Source of the DNA: an uncultured Parabacteroides sp.
GTDB taxonomy: Bacteria > Bacteroidota > Bacteroidia > Bacteroidales > Tannerellaceae
DNA: 64,000 nt
Direction of reading: 5' to 3'
Assembly: GCA_949287365.1 (NCBI GenBank)
Contig: CASEGC010000062.1
Location: 1-64,000 of the forward strand
Shown: in pieces, positions 36,673-45,881 of the stretch
How the letters are laid out: each line of letters starts with the position of its first letter
Position numbering within the stretch: position 1 is the stretch's first letter
Program-made: the position numbers and the translations under genes
Notes under the pieces: model-generated
Told to the model about the DNA's origin: nothing
The model's input: the letters and a program-made list of their open reading frames with translations, nothing else
The model's database searches: none

Positions 36673-36930
36673 TATATCGTCCAAAAACCGGAAGGCCCGA
36701 AATCCGCCGTTTCGCCCCTTCCCGAGGGCAGAAAAGCCCGGAATCCGCGAATTCCGCCCTTGCCGAGCGCTGGAATCGCCAAAATCGCCGGATTCGCCCT
36801 TTCCAGCTACCGGAATCCGCGAAATCCATCGTCTCAAGCTTTCCGGCGGCTGGAAACCGCGAAATCTGTCATTTCGCTCGTTCCACGAGCTGAAAACATC
36901 AAAATTCTATATTTCGCGCTTTCCAGCTTC
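36673..36930. repeat. 40-bp degenerate tandem array
   Basis: Units beginning CGCCCTTTCC-like start at 36713, 36755, 36795, 36835, 36875 and 36915 (spacing 42, 40, 40, 40, 40). Each has a TTCC-x-GGAA arm (for example TTTCCAGCTACCGGAA) and a GCGAAATC segment. The units are diverged but in register. The array lies inside the co-directional run between coaBC and the exonuclease gene and occupies most of that gap. Confidence 0.8.
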
Positions 36931-36979
36931 TTTTTGTCATCAAAACAACGAATCCGCTTACATTTCGCTTCCGAACAGA

Positions 36980-37750
36980 TCACTTGGAGTTGAAACCTCT
37001 CAAGCGGATTTCCGTGAACATCTTCTTCGTGTTCAGCGGGAAGTCGCCATTCATGATCCAAGCGTAGTAGCTGGGGTCCGTCCTCAAGACCTCCTCCACC
37101 AGACGGCCCTTGTACTTCCCGAAGTTGATGACCTCCTCGCCCTTGTCGTTGTAGACCATGCGCCCCGCGAAATCCACGTTGTTCGAGTAGCTGGAATACT
37201 GGGAGAGAAACGCCACGTCGTTCTTCAGCTCCGGATAACGGTCCAGCTGAGCCTGCAAGACCTCGTAGGTGGCCATCGTATCGGCCGCCGCCGTATGCGC
37301 GTTCTCCAGATTCTTGCCGCAGTAGAACTTATACGCGGCGGACAAGGTACGTTGCTCCATCTTATGGAAAATCGTCTGCACGTCGATGAACTTCCGGCGG
37401 TTCAGGTCGATATCCACGTCCGCCCGCAAGAATTCCTCGACGAGCATCGGGATATCGAAACGATTCGAGTTATAACCGGCCAAATCGCACCCCTCTATCT
37501 GGCTCGCGAACGATTTGGCGATTTCCTTGAAGGTCGGGCAGTCCTTCACGTCCTCATCCTTTATGCCATGGATGGCCGTCGATTCCGGCGGGATAGGCAT
37601 GCCGGGATTCACGCGGAACGTCCTCGCCTCCTCCTTCCCGTTCGGGAACACCTTCACGTAGGAAATCTCGATGATACGGTCTTTTACGATATTTATTCCG
37701 GTGGTTTCCAAGTCAAAGAAAACCAACGGGTTCTTCAAGTTCAATCGCAT
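36980..37750 (-). CDS. DnaQ-like 3'-5' exonuclease
   Basis: A 256-residue DEDD exonuclease. Exo I is FFDLETTG (11-18), Exo II GYNSNRFDIPML (about 92-103), and Exo III HTAAADTMAT (about 150-159, DEDDh type). About 80 extra residues at the C terminus include INFGKYKGRLVEEVL, a domain also seen in other Bacteroidetes exonucleases of this family. It may proofread for DNA polymerase III or act in repair. It lies 10 bp downstream of dnaN. Confidence 0.88.
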   Translation of the reverse strand: MRLNLKNPLVFFDLETTGINIVKDRIIEISYVKVFPNGKEEARTFRVNPGMPIPPESTAIHGIKDEDVKDCPTFKEIAKSFASQIEGCDLAGYNSNRFDIPMLVEEFLRADVDIDLNRRKFIDVQTIFHKMEQRTLSAAYKFYCGKNLENAHTAAADTMATYEVLQAQLDRYPELKNDVAFLSQYSSYSNNVDFAGRMVYNDKGEEVINFGKYKGRLVEEVLRTDPSYYAWIMNGDFPLNTKKMFTEIRLRGFNSK

Positions 37751-37760
37751 CGTCGTTCCA

Positions 37761-38885
37761 TTAGTCGTTCAACATCATCGGCATCAAGAGCATCAGCAAA
37801 TCCTCGTCCTCCTCATTTTCCGAGGGGACGATCAGACCGGCCCGCGAAGGGTCCGCCAGCTCCAAAATAACCTCCTCCGAGCTGATATTCCCGAGTATCT
37901 CTATCAGGTAAGTCGCCTTAAAACCGATGACCAACCTCGACCCGTCAAACTGGCACACGATACGTTCCTCCGCGGAAGTGGAGAAATCGATATCCTGCGC
38001 GGAAATCGTCATCAGGTTATCCTCAAGGTACAATTTCACCAAGCTGCTCGCCTGATTGGAAAACACGGACACCCGTTTCAAGGCGTTCAGGAAAGAGACA
38101 CGGTCGATAATCACCTTGTAGGGATTCTCCTGCGGAATCACGCTATTATAATTGGGATAACGCCCCTCTATCAGACGGCAAACCATCTCAAAATTAGCGC
38201 AGGTGACATACGCATTATTGTCATCAAATCTCACCGTGACATCTCCCGATTCCTTAGCGAGCAAATTCCTCAACAGGTTGGCGGGCTTTTTCGGCAAAAT
38301 AAAAGAAGCTCGTTCCGGCGATTTCACCGCCAAATCACGCAAACGGACCAGCTTGTGCCCGTCCGAAGCCACGAAAGTCAAATCATCGGCATGGATATCG
38401 AAATAAATGCCATTCATCACGGGACGAAGCTCATCGTCAGCGGTAGCGAACAACGAACGGCTAATGCCATTCAATAGCGTCAGCGCATCCATGGTAATAG
38501 TTATCGCGTTATCCTTCAACGGCTTCTGCTGAGGATAAGTATCGCCCTTTTGACCGATAAAATTATACTTCCCGTTTTGGAAATGGATGAAAATCTCCAG
38601 ATTATCATCATTTATATCAAAAGTCAGCGGCTGCTCTGGAAGTTCCTTTAGCGGCTCAAGCAATATCTTGGCCGAGACCGCGAAAAGCCCAGCGCCTTGC
38701 ACATTCATGACATCGACAGTAGTCACCAACCGAGTCTCCGCGTCAGAAGCTGTCACCGTAAGCGTGTCTTCCTTTAAATCAAAAAGAAAACTATCCAATA
38801 TCGGCAAAGAGTTCTTGGAAGCGATAACCTTACTTATAGACTGTAAACTAGATAATAACGCAGTGCTGGATACATCGAATCTCAT
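37761..38885 (-). CDS. dnaN: DNA polymerase III beta clamp
   Basis: A 374-residue sliding clamp with the three-domain layout and typical LLxxLQSISKVIASKNSLPILD at the N terminus, and a terminal LMPMMLND like the M-P-x-R/N clamp end. It anchors replicative polymerases. It is the first gene of the long minus-strand run. In this phylum dnaN is often separate from dnaA, as here. Confidence 0.96.
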   Translation of the reverse strand: MRFDVSSTALLSSLQSISKVIASKNSLPILDSFLFDLKEDTLTVTASDAETRLVTTVDVMNVQGAGLFAVSAKILLEPLKELPEQPLTFDINDDNLEIFIHFQNGKYNFIGQKGDTYPQQKPLKDNAITITMDALTLLNGISRSLFATADDELRPVMNGIYFDIHADDLTFVASDGHKLVRLRDLAVKSPERASFILPKKPANLLRNLLAKESGDVTVRFDDNNAYVTCANFEMVCRLIEGRYPNYNSVIPQENPYKVIIDRVSFLNALKRVSVFSNQASSLVKLYLEDNLMTISAQDIDFSTSAEERIVCQFDGSRLVIGFKATYLIEILGNISSEEVILELADPSRAGLIVPSENEEDEDLLMLLMPMMLND

Positions 38886-39015
38886 AGTTCTAAAATTTAT
38901 CTTTATAATTATTTTTCTTTTTCACGAATAGATGATAGAGACGAAACGCACCTCTTCTTTTTCCCCGCATCACATATCATCGAGCCAAGAGATGTTTTTA
39001 TCCCTAACAACCCAA

Positions 39016-39023
39016 CAAAAATA
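39016..39023 (-). promoter_or_regulatory. Putative -7 element of dnaN
   Basis: The minus strand reads TATTTTTG, matching TAnnTTTG, about 130 bp before the dnaN ATG. No -33 element was identified. Confidence 0.4.
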
Positions 39024-39067
39024 CGGAATTATTTTATTTATCGCTAACTCTCCTTCATTTTGAAGAC

Positions 39068-39096
39068 AAAAAAAGCTTCTCCCTTCGGGGAGAAGC
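39068..39096 (-). terminator. Terminator of the rpmB-rpmG-DUF4295 operon
   Basis: On the minus strand GCTTCTCCC, a four-base CGAA loop and GGGAGAAGC form a 9-bp stem followed by seven T (39075-39083 with 39088-39096). Confidence 0.92.
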
Positions 39097-39127
39097 CTCT
39101 TATCTCATTGCGAACGCTCATCCGTCC

Positions 39128-39280
39128 TTATTTAGCGAAATAGTCTTTCACGTTTTCGTTCGGAATCATTTCCTCTTGGAAAATATACGCACCTGTTTTC
39201 GGAGACTTAACCATTTTAATCACCTTGGAATAAGTGCGACCGTCACCTTTCTTAAATGTTGCAACTGCTTTTTTTGCCAT
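39128..39280 (-). CDS. DUF4295 small ribosomal protein (bL38-like)
   Basis: A 50-residue basic protein (MAKKAVATFKKGDGRTYSKV at the start, NENVKDYFAK at the end) just downstream of rpmG. It matches DUF4295, found only in Bacteroidota; to my knowledge the Flavobacterium ribosome structure names a protein of this kind bL38. It starts 15 bp after the rpmG stop and is followed by the operon terminator at 39068-39096. It is short and easily missed. Confidence 0.85.
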   Translation of the reverse strand: MAKKAVATFKKGDGRTYSKVIKMVKSPKTGAYIFQEEMIPNENVKDYFAK

Positions 39281-39295
39281 TGTTTAAATCTCCTA

Positions 39296-39484
39296 TTACT
39301 TTATTTCTTTATGTAACGTCATCTTCTTCAAGATCGGGTTATACTTCATCAACTCCAATCTCTGCGTAGTATTCTTTCTATTCTTTGTCGTAATGTAACG
39401 AGACATACCCGGCATTCCGCTATTCTTATGCTCCGTACATTCCAAAATAACCTGTACTCTATTTCCTTTCGCTTTCTTTGCCAT
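39296..39484 (-). CDS. rpmG: 50S ribosomal protein bL33
   Basis: A 62-residue protein typical of bL33: [20 protein letters not shown], then [20 protein letters not shown]. It is the zinc-free form (no CxxC pairs). It lies 16 bp downstream of rpmB in the rpmB-rpmG-DUF4295 operon. Confidence 0.96.
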   Translation of the reverse strand: MAKKAKGNRVQVILECTEHKNSGMPGMSRYITTKNRKNTTQRLELMKYNPILKKMTLHKEIK

Positions 39485-39500
39485 CTCTTATATCCTCCAA

Positions 39501-39734
39501 TTATAAATATCCTTTCTCAGCGGCTTTCCGGATAGCCGCATCCAATCCGATCTTATTTATCGTACGTAAACCTGCCGCGGATATATTCAAGCTAACCCAG
39601 CAATCTTGCTCTACCCAATAGAGCTTTTTCTTAAACAGGTTGACATTGAACTTACGTTTCGTTCTTCTTTTCGAGTGAGAAACGTTGTTTCCAACCCTTG
39701 CTCTCTTTCCAGTAATTTGACAAATTCTAGACAT
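39501..39734 (-). CDS. rpmB: 50S ribosomal protein bL28
   Basis: A 77-residue bL28: [20 protein letters not shown], with [15 protein letters not shown] and a C-terminal GLDAAIRKA. It heads the small ribosomal operon. Its promoter box at 39859-39866 predicts a leader of about 115 nt, long for this organism. Confidence 0.96.
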   Translation of the reverse strand: MSRICQITGKRARVGNNVSHSKRRTKRKFNVNLFKKKLYWVEQDCWVSLNISAAGLRTINKIGLDAAIRKAAEKGYL

Positions 39735-39858
39735 TTCTAATCTGTTCTTTTTAATTATACGAAATTTAAGTCAACTCCTGCTATGTGTCTTCCCTTTCTG
39801 AACTAGCATCATGAACAAAAACGAAGATTCTAATAGAGTCTTTATCTTTTATCGGGTG

Positions 39859-39866
39859 CAAAGGTA
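39859..39866 (-). promoter_or_regulatory. -7 element of the rpmB operon
   Basis: The minus strand reads TACCTTTG followed by CACCCG, an exact TAnnTTTG match about 125 bp before rpmB. The leader shows no obvious strong hairpin by eye. Confidence 0.5.
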
Positions 39867-39951
39867 ATTATTTTTTTGATTCCTCATAATAAAACCTTCC
39901 AATTATTTTCCGATTCCCAATAAAACCAAAAGCCCATACAAGCGAAGACGT

Positions 39952-39984
39952 GAAAAGGCGAACCCGAACGAGTCCGCCTTTTTC
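39952..39984. terminator. Bidirectional terminator downstream of the M3 peptidase
   Basis: GAAAAGGCG at 39952-39960 pairs with CGCCTTTTTC at 39975-39984; the stem extends inward with two wobble pairs. A/T runs on both sides allow termination of the minus-strand M3 peptidase transcript. Confidence 0.75.
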
Positions 39985-40003
39985 ACATTCTATACCGCGA
40001 AAA

Positions 40004-42163
40004 TCATTTCAAGCCACGATTCTCCAACAAAGGTCCCGTTCCAGGTTCTTTCCCACGGAAATTCTCGTACATATCCATGGCGTCATCGATGCCTCCCGGT
40101 GTCAAGATATATTTACGGAACTTATCGGCACACTCCTGATTGAAGATATCACCACTCTCCTTGAAGGCCTGGAACGCGTCGCAATCCAACACCTCCGCCC
40201 AAATATAGCTATAATAACCGGCCGTATATCCGCCACCCATCGTATGATTGAAATAGGTGGTACGATAACGAGAAGGTATCTGCCTGAGCAAACCACGACG
40301 GCCCAACGTCTGTTTCTCGAACTCCATCACATCCAAATTGGCGGGAACGTTATTCGTCTGGTCCACGAACTTGATTACTTTCTGGTCCGCGGGGTCTCCG
40401 CTGACCGCATGGAAATCCATATCCAAATAAGAAGCGGCCAAATACTCAACCGTAGCGAATCCCTGTCCATACTTACCGCTCTTATCCAACTTCTCGATTA
40501 ATTCAGCGGGAATCACCTCGCCTGTCTGATAATGTCTCGCGTAAACTTTCAACACCTCTGGCTCAAATACCCAATGTTCCATGATTTGCGAAGGCAACTC
40601 CACGAAATCACGAGGCACACCAGAAACGCCGGAATAATGCACGTCCTTAAACAAGTTGTGCAAACCGTGCCCAAATTCATGGAACAACGTGGTAGCCTCA
40701 TCCGCGCTCAACAAGGCGGGCTGTCCCGGAGCCGGCTGACTGAAATTCGTCACGATCGTCACGACCGGAGCCACCCGCTTGCCATCCTGATAGGACTGCG
40801 GACGATACGTTCCGCACCATGCTCCGCCACGTTTGCTCGCACGAGGGAAAAAATCGAAATAAATCACGCCAAGATGCGTCCCGTCCTTGTCCTTGCACTC
40901 GAAAGCCTGCGCCTCCGGATAAGGCAACGGAATGTTCTCTATCGGGGTGAAGGTGATGCCGTATAGCTTATTCGCCACGTAGAAAGCGCCGTCACGCACG
41001 TTCTCCAGCTTCAAGTAAGGACGAACCTCGTTCTCATCCAGGTTGAATTTGGCTTTCTTCGCCTTCTCGAAATAATAACGCCAATCCCAACCTTCAGCCT
41101 CGAAATCGCCACCTTCTTTCTTAATCTCGGCGTTGATGTCCGCCAACTCCTCCTTCGCCTTCGCTAAAGCCGGTGTCCAAATCTCATCCAATAGCTTATA
41201 GACATTCGCGGAGTTCTTCGCCATACGATCATCCAAGGCGAACGCAGCGTAATCGTTATACCCCATCAATTTGGCTTTCGCCAAACGAGCGGCCACCAAC
41301 TCACGGACTACCTCCTTGTTATCATTCTCGTTATTGTTATTGCCTCGGTTGATATACGCGTTGAAAATCTTCTCGCGCAAATCCCGTTTGTCGGAATACT
41401 GCAAGAACGGCATCACGCTCGGGTTCTGCAACGTGAACAACCATTTGCCTTCCATCCCCGCGTCCTTAGCGGCTTGTGCGGCGTTGGCCTTCAGCGTCTC
41501 GGGCAGGCCGGAAAGGTCTTCCTCCTTGTCGATTACCAATTGGAAAGCGTTTGTCTCTTTCAGCATGTTCTGCCCGAACGTCAATTGCAACATCGAGATC
41601 TTGCTATTCAACTCACGCAGTTTCGCTTGGTCGGCGTCGGAGAGGTTAGCGCCCCCACGCACGAACTCCTTGTAAGTCTCCTCCAGCAATTTCATCTGTT
41701 CCTTATCCAATCCCAGCTCATCCTTCTTGTCGTAAACCACCTTTACCCGAGCGAACAACTTCGGGTTGAGGCTTATATCGTCGCGATATTTGGAAAGCAA
41801 AGGCGACATCTCGCGGCTCAACTCGTCCATCTGGTCGTTCGAGTTCACGCTGTTCTGCCCGCCAAACACAATTTGCACCTTACGCAGCAACGCGCCCTGC
41901 CGGTCCAACGCCACGATAGTGTTCTCGAACGTAGGCTCCTCCGGATTGTTCACGATGGCCTCTATCTCTTTCCTGCCCTCTTCCATACCTTTCATCAAGG
42001 CCGGCTTGTAATGTTCGAACTTAATCTTGTCAAACGGAGGAACACCAAAGGGAGTCGTATATTCCGTAAAGAAAGGATTTTCCTCTTCCGCGGCCTTTTG
42101 CCCGGAAGAGCCGCAAGCGGTAAGCATAACCGCCAATCCCGCCGCCACAATTAATTGTTTCAT
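40004..42163 (-). CDS. dcp: M3 family peptidyl-dipeptidase lipoprotein (Dcp-like)
   Basis: A 719-residue metallopeptidase. The start at 42163 gives a signal peptide with lipobox (MLTAC) and is preferred over an extension to 42184. The zinc motif HEFGHGLHNL with a downstream Glu (SQIMEHWVFEPE) defines M3. The catalytic domain is C-terminal and the N-terminal two-thirds are helical, as in oligopeptidase A/Dcp. It probably degrades peptides at the periplasm or outer membrane. Divergent from cysK. Confidence 0.93.
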   Translation of the reverse strand: MKQLIVAAGLAVMLTACGSSGQKAAEEENPFFTEYTTPFGVPPFDKIKFEHYKPALMKGMEEGRKEIEAIVNNPEEPTFENTIVALDRQGALLRKVQIVFGGQNSVNSNDQMDELSREMSPLLSKYRDDISLNPKLFARVKVVYDKKDELGLDKEQMKLLEETYKEFVRGGANLSDADQAKLRELNSKISMLQLTFGQNMLKETNAFQLVIDKEEDLSGLPETLKANAAQAAKDAGMEGKWLFTLQNPSVMPFLQYSDKRDLREKIFNAYINRGNNNNENDNKEVVRELVAARLAKAKLMGYNDYAAFALDDRMAKNSANVYKLLDEIWTPALAKAKEELADINAEIKKEGGDFEAEGWDWRYYFEKAKKAKFNLDENEVRPYLKLENVRDGAFYVANKLYGITFTPIENIPLPYPEAQAFECKDKDGTHLGVIYFDFFPRASKRGGAWCGTYRPQSYQDGKRVAPVVTIVTNFSQPAPGQPALLSADEATTLFHEFGHGLHNLFKDVHYSGVSGVPRDFVELPSQIMEHWVFEPEVLKVYARHYQTGEVIPAELIEKLDKSGKYGQGFATVEYLAASYLDMDFHAVSGDPADQKVIKFVDQTNNVPANLDVMEFEKQTLGRRGLLRQIPSRYRTTYFNHTMGGGYTAGYYSYIWAEVLDCDAFQAFKESGDIFNQECADKFRKYILTPGGIDDAMDMYENFRGKEPGTGPLLENRGLK

Positions 42164-42342
42164 TTTCGTATCTCTTTTAATCAAAGTTGTCTAAATAACG
42201 GTTCTCAGTTTTTGTCTCACGCCTCATTATCCGTTCGCGAATGTACGCAAAAACTTATAAATTTAAACCTCCAGCCATTAAAATTTGGGGTTCTGTCAAA
42301 AATACCATGGGAAACCATATATAAAATAAAGCATACTCTAAC

Positions 42343-42350
42343 TATTTTTG
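42343..42350 (+). promoter_or_regulatory. Putative -7 element of cysK
   Basis: TATTTTTG fits TAnnTTTG and lies 32 bp before the cysK ATG. No -33 TTG was found. Confidence 0.4.
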
Positions 42351-42382
42351 CTCATCGTAAAAACAACTGAACCTATAAGCGT

Positions 42383-43324
42383 ATGGCAAAAATAGCGAGA
42401 CAATTGACCGACCTGATTGGCGGCACTCCGCTTTTGGAGCTCTCCAACTTCAGCAGGCGGAAGGAAGCGAAAGCGAGAATAATCGGCAAGCTGGAATACT
42501 TCAACCCAGCGGGCAGCGTGAAAGACCGGGTAGCGATGGCGATGGTGGAGGAGGCCGAGGCGTCCGGACGGTTGAGGCCGGGGGCCACCATCATCGAGCC
42601 TACCAGCGGCAACACGGGCGTGGGACTGGCGTTAGTCGCCGCCGTCAAGGGATATAAACTGATTCTCACCATGCCGGAGAACATGAGCCAAGAACGCCGC
42701 GCGCTGCTCAAGGCGCTGGGGGCGGAACTTGTCCTCACGCCCACCGCCGAGGGCATGGCCGGCTCCATCCGGAAAGCGGAGGAATTGCGGGCAGCGACAC
42801 CCGGCGCCTTCATCCCGCAGCAATTCGAGAATCCCGCCAACCCGGCGGTGCACGTCCGCACCACCGCCCAAGAGATTTGGCGGGACACGGACGGGGAAGT
42901 GGACATCTTCGTGGCCGGCGTGGGCACGGGAGGCACGGTCAGCGGCGTGGGGAAAGGGTTGAAAGCGCGTAACCCGGACATACGCGTCGTGGCGGTGGAG
43001 CCGATGGAGTCCGCCGTCCTCTCCGGAGGCGAGGCCGGGCCGCACAAGATACAAGGCATCGGCGCAGGATTCGTCCCCCGGATTTACGACCACGGCGTGG
43101 TGGACCAAGTCTTTCCCGTAAAAGGAGATGACGCGATCCGTGTGGCCCGCGAACTGGCGAGGACGGAGGGGCTGCTGGTGGGCATCTCCTCCGGAGCCGC
43201 CGTATACGCGGCCACCGAGCTGGCGAGATTCCCTGAGAACGAGGGGAAGACCATCGTGGCGCTGCTGCCCGACACGGGCGAGCGGTACCTTTCCACCGAG
43301 CTGTTCGCCTCCGGCGAGGGATAG
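42383..43324 (+). CDS. cysK: Cysteine synthase A
   Basis: A 313-residue PLP enzyme that makes cysteine from O-acetylserine and sulfide. The PLP lysine is Lys47 in [22 protein letters not shown] binds substrate; the phosphate-binding loop is [10 protein letters not shown]; and SSGAAVYAA is near the C terminus. Full length. It is monocistronic and followed by a long hairpin (43356-43388) and repeat arrays before the convergent hisB. Confidence 0.96.
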   Translation: MAKIARQLTDLIGGTPLLELSNFSRRKEAKARIIGKLEYFNPAGSVKDRVAMAMVEEAEASGRLRPGATIIEPTSGNTGVGLALVAAVKGYKLILTMPENMSQERRALLKALGAELVLTPTAEGMAGSIRKAEELRAATPGAFIPQQFENPANPAVHVRTTAQEIWRDTDGEVDIFVAGVGTGGTVSGVGKGLKARNPDIRVVAVEPMESAVLSGGEAGPHKIQGIGAGFVPRIYDHGVVDQVFPVKGDDAIRVARELARTEGLLVGISSGAAVYAATELARFPENEGKTIVALLPDTGERYLSTELFASGEG

Positions 43325-43355
43325 GCGGAAAGCCCCAAAGAAAGGTCGCCCCAAT

Positions 43356-43388
43356 CAGGTATTGGCATCCACGTGCCAATACCTGACT
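43356..43388 (+). terminator. Hairpin after cysK, probable terminator
   Basis: CAGGTATTGGCA at 43356-43367 pairs perfectly with TGCCAATACCTG at 43374-43385 around a 6-nt loop. Only a short ACTTTG tail follows, so termination efficiency is uncertain. Confidence 0.65.
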
Positions 43389-43414
43389 TTGACGCATCTA
43401 CCTACCGGGGAAAA

Positions 43415-43577
43415 GTCGGCCACACCCTTACATAAACTTATCTACACCATTACATAAAGTCGTCTACACCCTTATCTATTCTATAAATCACGACGTGGTT
43501 TATGAAAACCACGTCGGCGTTTACGCGAATCACGACGTGATTCTTACGAACCACGCCGTGATTTATAGATTATACCA
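43415..43577. repeat. Compound array: three 22-bp units then four 21-bp palindromic units
   Basis: ACACC recurs at 43422, 43444 and 43466 (22-bp period, CTACACCCTTACATAAA-like). CACG then recurs at 43489, 43510, 43531 and 43552 (21-bp period) in units such as AATCACGACGTGATT, a perfect palindrome. The compound array lies in the convergent cysK/hisB gap. Confidence 0.85.
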
Positions 43578-43653
43578 TGACGTAAGGAAGTTTTCCCCGC
43601 TACGCGAGAAACAATACATCGGTATGTGGCGAAGATTTCCTCGGCATCCACGC

Positions 43654-44781
43654 TCAAAGCGTCCCCTTGGTGCTCGGCAACACATATTTATATATGTCGC
43701 GCCGGATAGCCATCTTGATGGAGCGGGCCAACGCCTTGAATATGCCCTCTATCTTATGGTGCTCGTTCGCGCCCTCGGCGCGGATGTTCAGGTTCATGCG
43801 GGCGGCGTCGCTCAGGCTCTTAAAGAAGTGGAGGAACATCTCCGTGGGCATGTCGCCAATCCGCTCCCTGCGGAACTCGGCGTCCCATACCAGCCATGGG
43901 CGCCCGCCGAAATCGAGCGCCACGGAGCAAAGGCAGTCGTCCATCGGCAGGCAATAGCCGTAACGCTCGATGCCTCGCTTGTCGCCCAACGCCTTGGCCA
44001 AGGCCTCGCCCAAGGCGAGCGCCGTATCCTCTATCGTATGGTGCTCGTCCACGCCGAGGTCTCCTTTCACCCGGATGGTCAGGTCCGTTCCGGAATGTTT
44101 CCCTATCTGCTCCAGCATGTGGTCGAAGAAGCCCAGCCCGGTGGAGATGTCCGTCTTCCCGTACCCGTCCAAGTCCCACTCCACGAAGATGTCCGTCTCC
44201 TTGGTCACGCGCCGCACGGAGGCGCGCCGTTCGCCCGCGAACAAAAGCTCGGCCACCTTGTCCCAATCCTCGGCGATACGTACCGATGGCAAGGCCACGG
44301 GATAGGCGGCCAGCTCCTCCTCCGCGCCCTTCGCGGGGCGCAGCCAGATGCCTTTCGCCCCCAAGTTGCGCGCCAGCTCCATATCCGTCAGGCGGTCGCC
44401 AATCACGAAGCTACGCTCCAAGTCGTACTCGCCCGTCATGTAATCGGTCAACATCCCCGTACGCGGTTTGCGGTTCGGCGAATTCTCCTCCGGGACAGAG
44501 GGGTCTATCCGAATGTCATCGAACACGATGCCCTCTCCCGCCAAGGTCTTCAGCATCATATTGTGGGCCGGCCAAAAGGTCTCCTCCGGGAAAGAGGGCG
44601 TGCCCAGCCCGTCTTGGTTGGAGACCATGACGAGCTCGAAGTCCAAACGCCGCCGGATGAAATATAGGTTCCGCATCACCTTCGGGACGAACTCCAGCTT
44701 CTCCAGGCTGTCCAACTGAAAGTCGACGGGCGGCTCCTTCACCAGCGTCCCGTCCCGGTCGATAAACAAGGCTCTTTTCAT
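43654..44781 (-). CDS. hisB: Bifunctional histidinol-phosphatase/IGP dehydratase HisB
   Basis: A 375-residue fusion. The N-terminal HAD phosphatase (about 1-165) has FIDRDGTLV with the DxD nucleophile pair; the C-terminal imidazoleglycerol-phosphate dehydratase (about 180-375) has [15 protein letters not shown] and [14 protein letters not shown] metal-binding repeats. The ATG at 44781 is used because the in-frame region upstream lies inside hisC. It catalyses two steps of histidine synthesis and is the last gene of the his operon here; its start overlaps the hisC stop by 4 bp. Confidence 0.95.
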   Translation of the reverse strand: MKRALFIDRDGTLVKEPPVDFQLDSLEKLEFVPKVMRNLYFIRRRLDFELVMVSNQDGLGTPSFPEETFWPAHNMMLKTLAGEGIVFDDIRIDPSVPEENSPNRKPRTGMLTDYMTGEYDLERSFVIGDRLTDMELARNLGAKGIWLRPAKGAEEELAAYPVALPSVRIAEDWDKVAELLFAGERRASVRRVTKETDIFVEWDLDGYGKTDISTGLGFFDHMLEQIGKHSGTDLTIRVKGDLGVDEHHTIEDTALALGEALAKALGDKRGIERYGYCLPMDDCLCSVALDFGGRPWLVWDAEFRRERIGDMPTEMFLHFFKSLSDAARMNLNIRAEGANEHHKIEGIFKALARSIKMAIRRDIYKYVLPSTKGTL

Positions 44782-45881
44782 GCCTGCCCCTCCTTTCCAT
44801 CCTCTTTCTCTTCCATCAAACGGATTATCCGCTGGAGTCGAATTGGCGGGCACACACGTCCTAACGCATCCAACAAGCGGTCGTTCTCTTCCGGCGAACC
44901 GACCGTTATACGGAGGCATCCGTGGCACATCCGCACGTTATCGCGATTACGCACCACCACGCCCTCCTTCAGCAGGGCGTCGTAGACAGCGGTAGCGTCG
45001 CCAACATCCACCAACAGGAAATTAGCGTCGGAAGGATATACCTTGAAAAAGAACGGCTTATTGATAAGAAGATACCGCAAGCGTTCCCTCTCGGACAAGA
45101 TGCTCTCCACCCGGTTCCGCATCACCTCCTCGCCGTCCAGTATCTCCAAAGCCTTCTCTTGCGTCAAGAGGCTCACGTTGTACGGATACTTGATTTTATC
45201 CAGCACGGCTATAATCTCCGGAGAGGCGAAAGCCATCCCCAAACGAATAGCCGCCGCTCCCCACGCTTTCGACAGGGTCTGTAAGACAACCAAGTTCGGG
45301 AAGCCGTCCAACTCCCTCAGCAAGGAAGGATAAGCGGAGAAATCGATATACGCCTCGTCAATCACCACGATACCCTCGAAACGTCTCAATATCTTATAAA
45401 TGGAACCTCTGTCCAGACTGTTCCCGGTCGGATTGTTGGGCGAACAGAGGAATATCACTTTCGTACGGTCATCCGCCTCCGCCAGCACCACCTCGGCGTC
45501 CAAACCGAAATCAGCGTCCAAAGGCACCTCCTTGCATTCCACCGCATTCACGCCAGCGGCCACCTCATACATCCCGTATGAAGGAGCTATCGTCACGATA
45601 CTGTCCGCGCCCGGTTCACAGAAGGCACGGATAATCAAATCTATCGCCTCATCGCTTCCATTGCCTAAGAAGATGGAATCGGCCTTGACTCCTTTCAGCT
45701 TGGCGATACGCTCCTTCAGCCTCGCCTGCCGAGGGTCGGGATAACGATTATAAGGGACGTTCCAAGGGTTCTCGTTCGCGTCCAAAAAAACGGAAGCCTT
45801 GCCGTGGAACTCATCCCGGGCGGAAGAATAAGGCTTCAACACCCACACGTTCGGTCGTACTAAATCCTTCAACTCTTTCAT
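44778..45881 (-). CDS. hisC: Histidinol-phosphate aminotransferase
   Basis: A 367-residue class I/II PLP aminotransferase. [19 protein letters not shown] is the N-terminal signature; [25 protein letters not shown] and VIDEAYIDF follow; the PLP lysine is in [16 protein letters not shown]. It overlaps hisD and hisB by 4 bp on each side, so translation is coupled. Confidence 0.96.
   Translation of the reverse strand: MKELKDLVRPNVWVLKPYSSARDEFHGKASVFLDANENPWNVPYNRYPDPRQARLKERIAKLKGVKADSIFLGNGSDEAIDLIIRAFCEPGADSIVTIAPSYGMYEVAAGVNAVECKEVPLDADFGLDAEVVLAEADDRTKVIFLCSPNNPTGNSLDRGSIYKILRRFEGIVVIDEAYIDFSAYPSLLRELDGFPNLVVLQTLSKAWGAAAIRLGMAFASPEIIAVLDKIKYPYNVSLLTQEKALEILDGEEVMRNRVESILSERERLRYLLINKPFFFKVYPSDANFLLVDVGDATAVYDALLKEGVVVRNRDNVRMCHGCLRITVGSPEENDRLLDALGRVCPPIRLQRIIRLMEEKEDGKEGQA

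Noticed and set aside
43495..44667. 390-codon plus-strand open frame opposite hisB
   Set aside because: Shadow frame over a clear bifunctional HisB; no start signal or domain.
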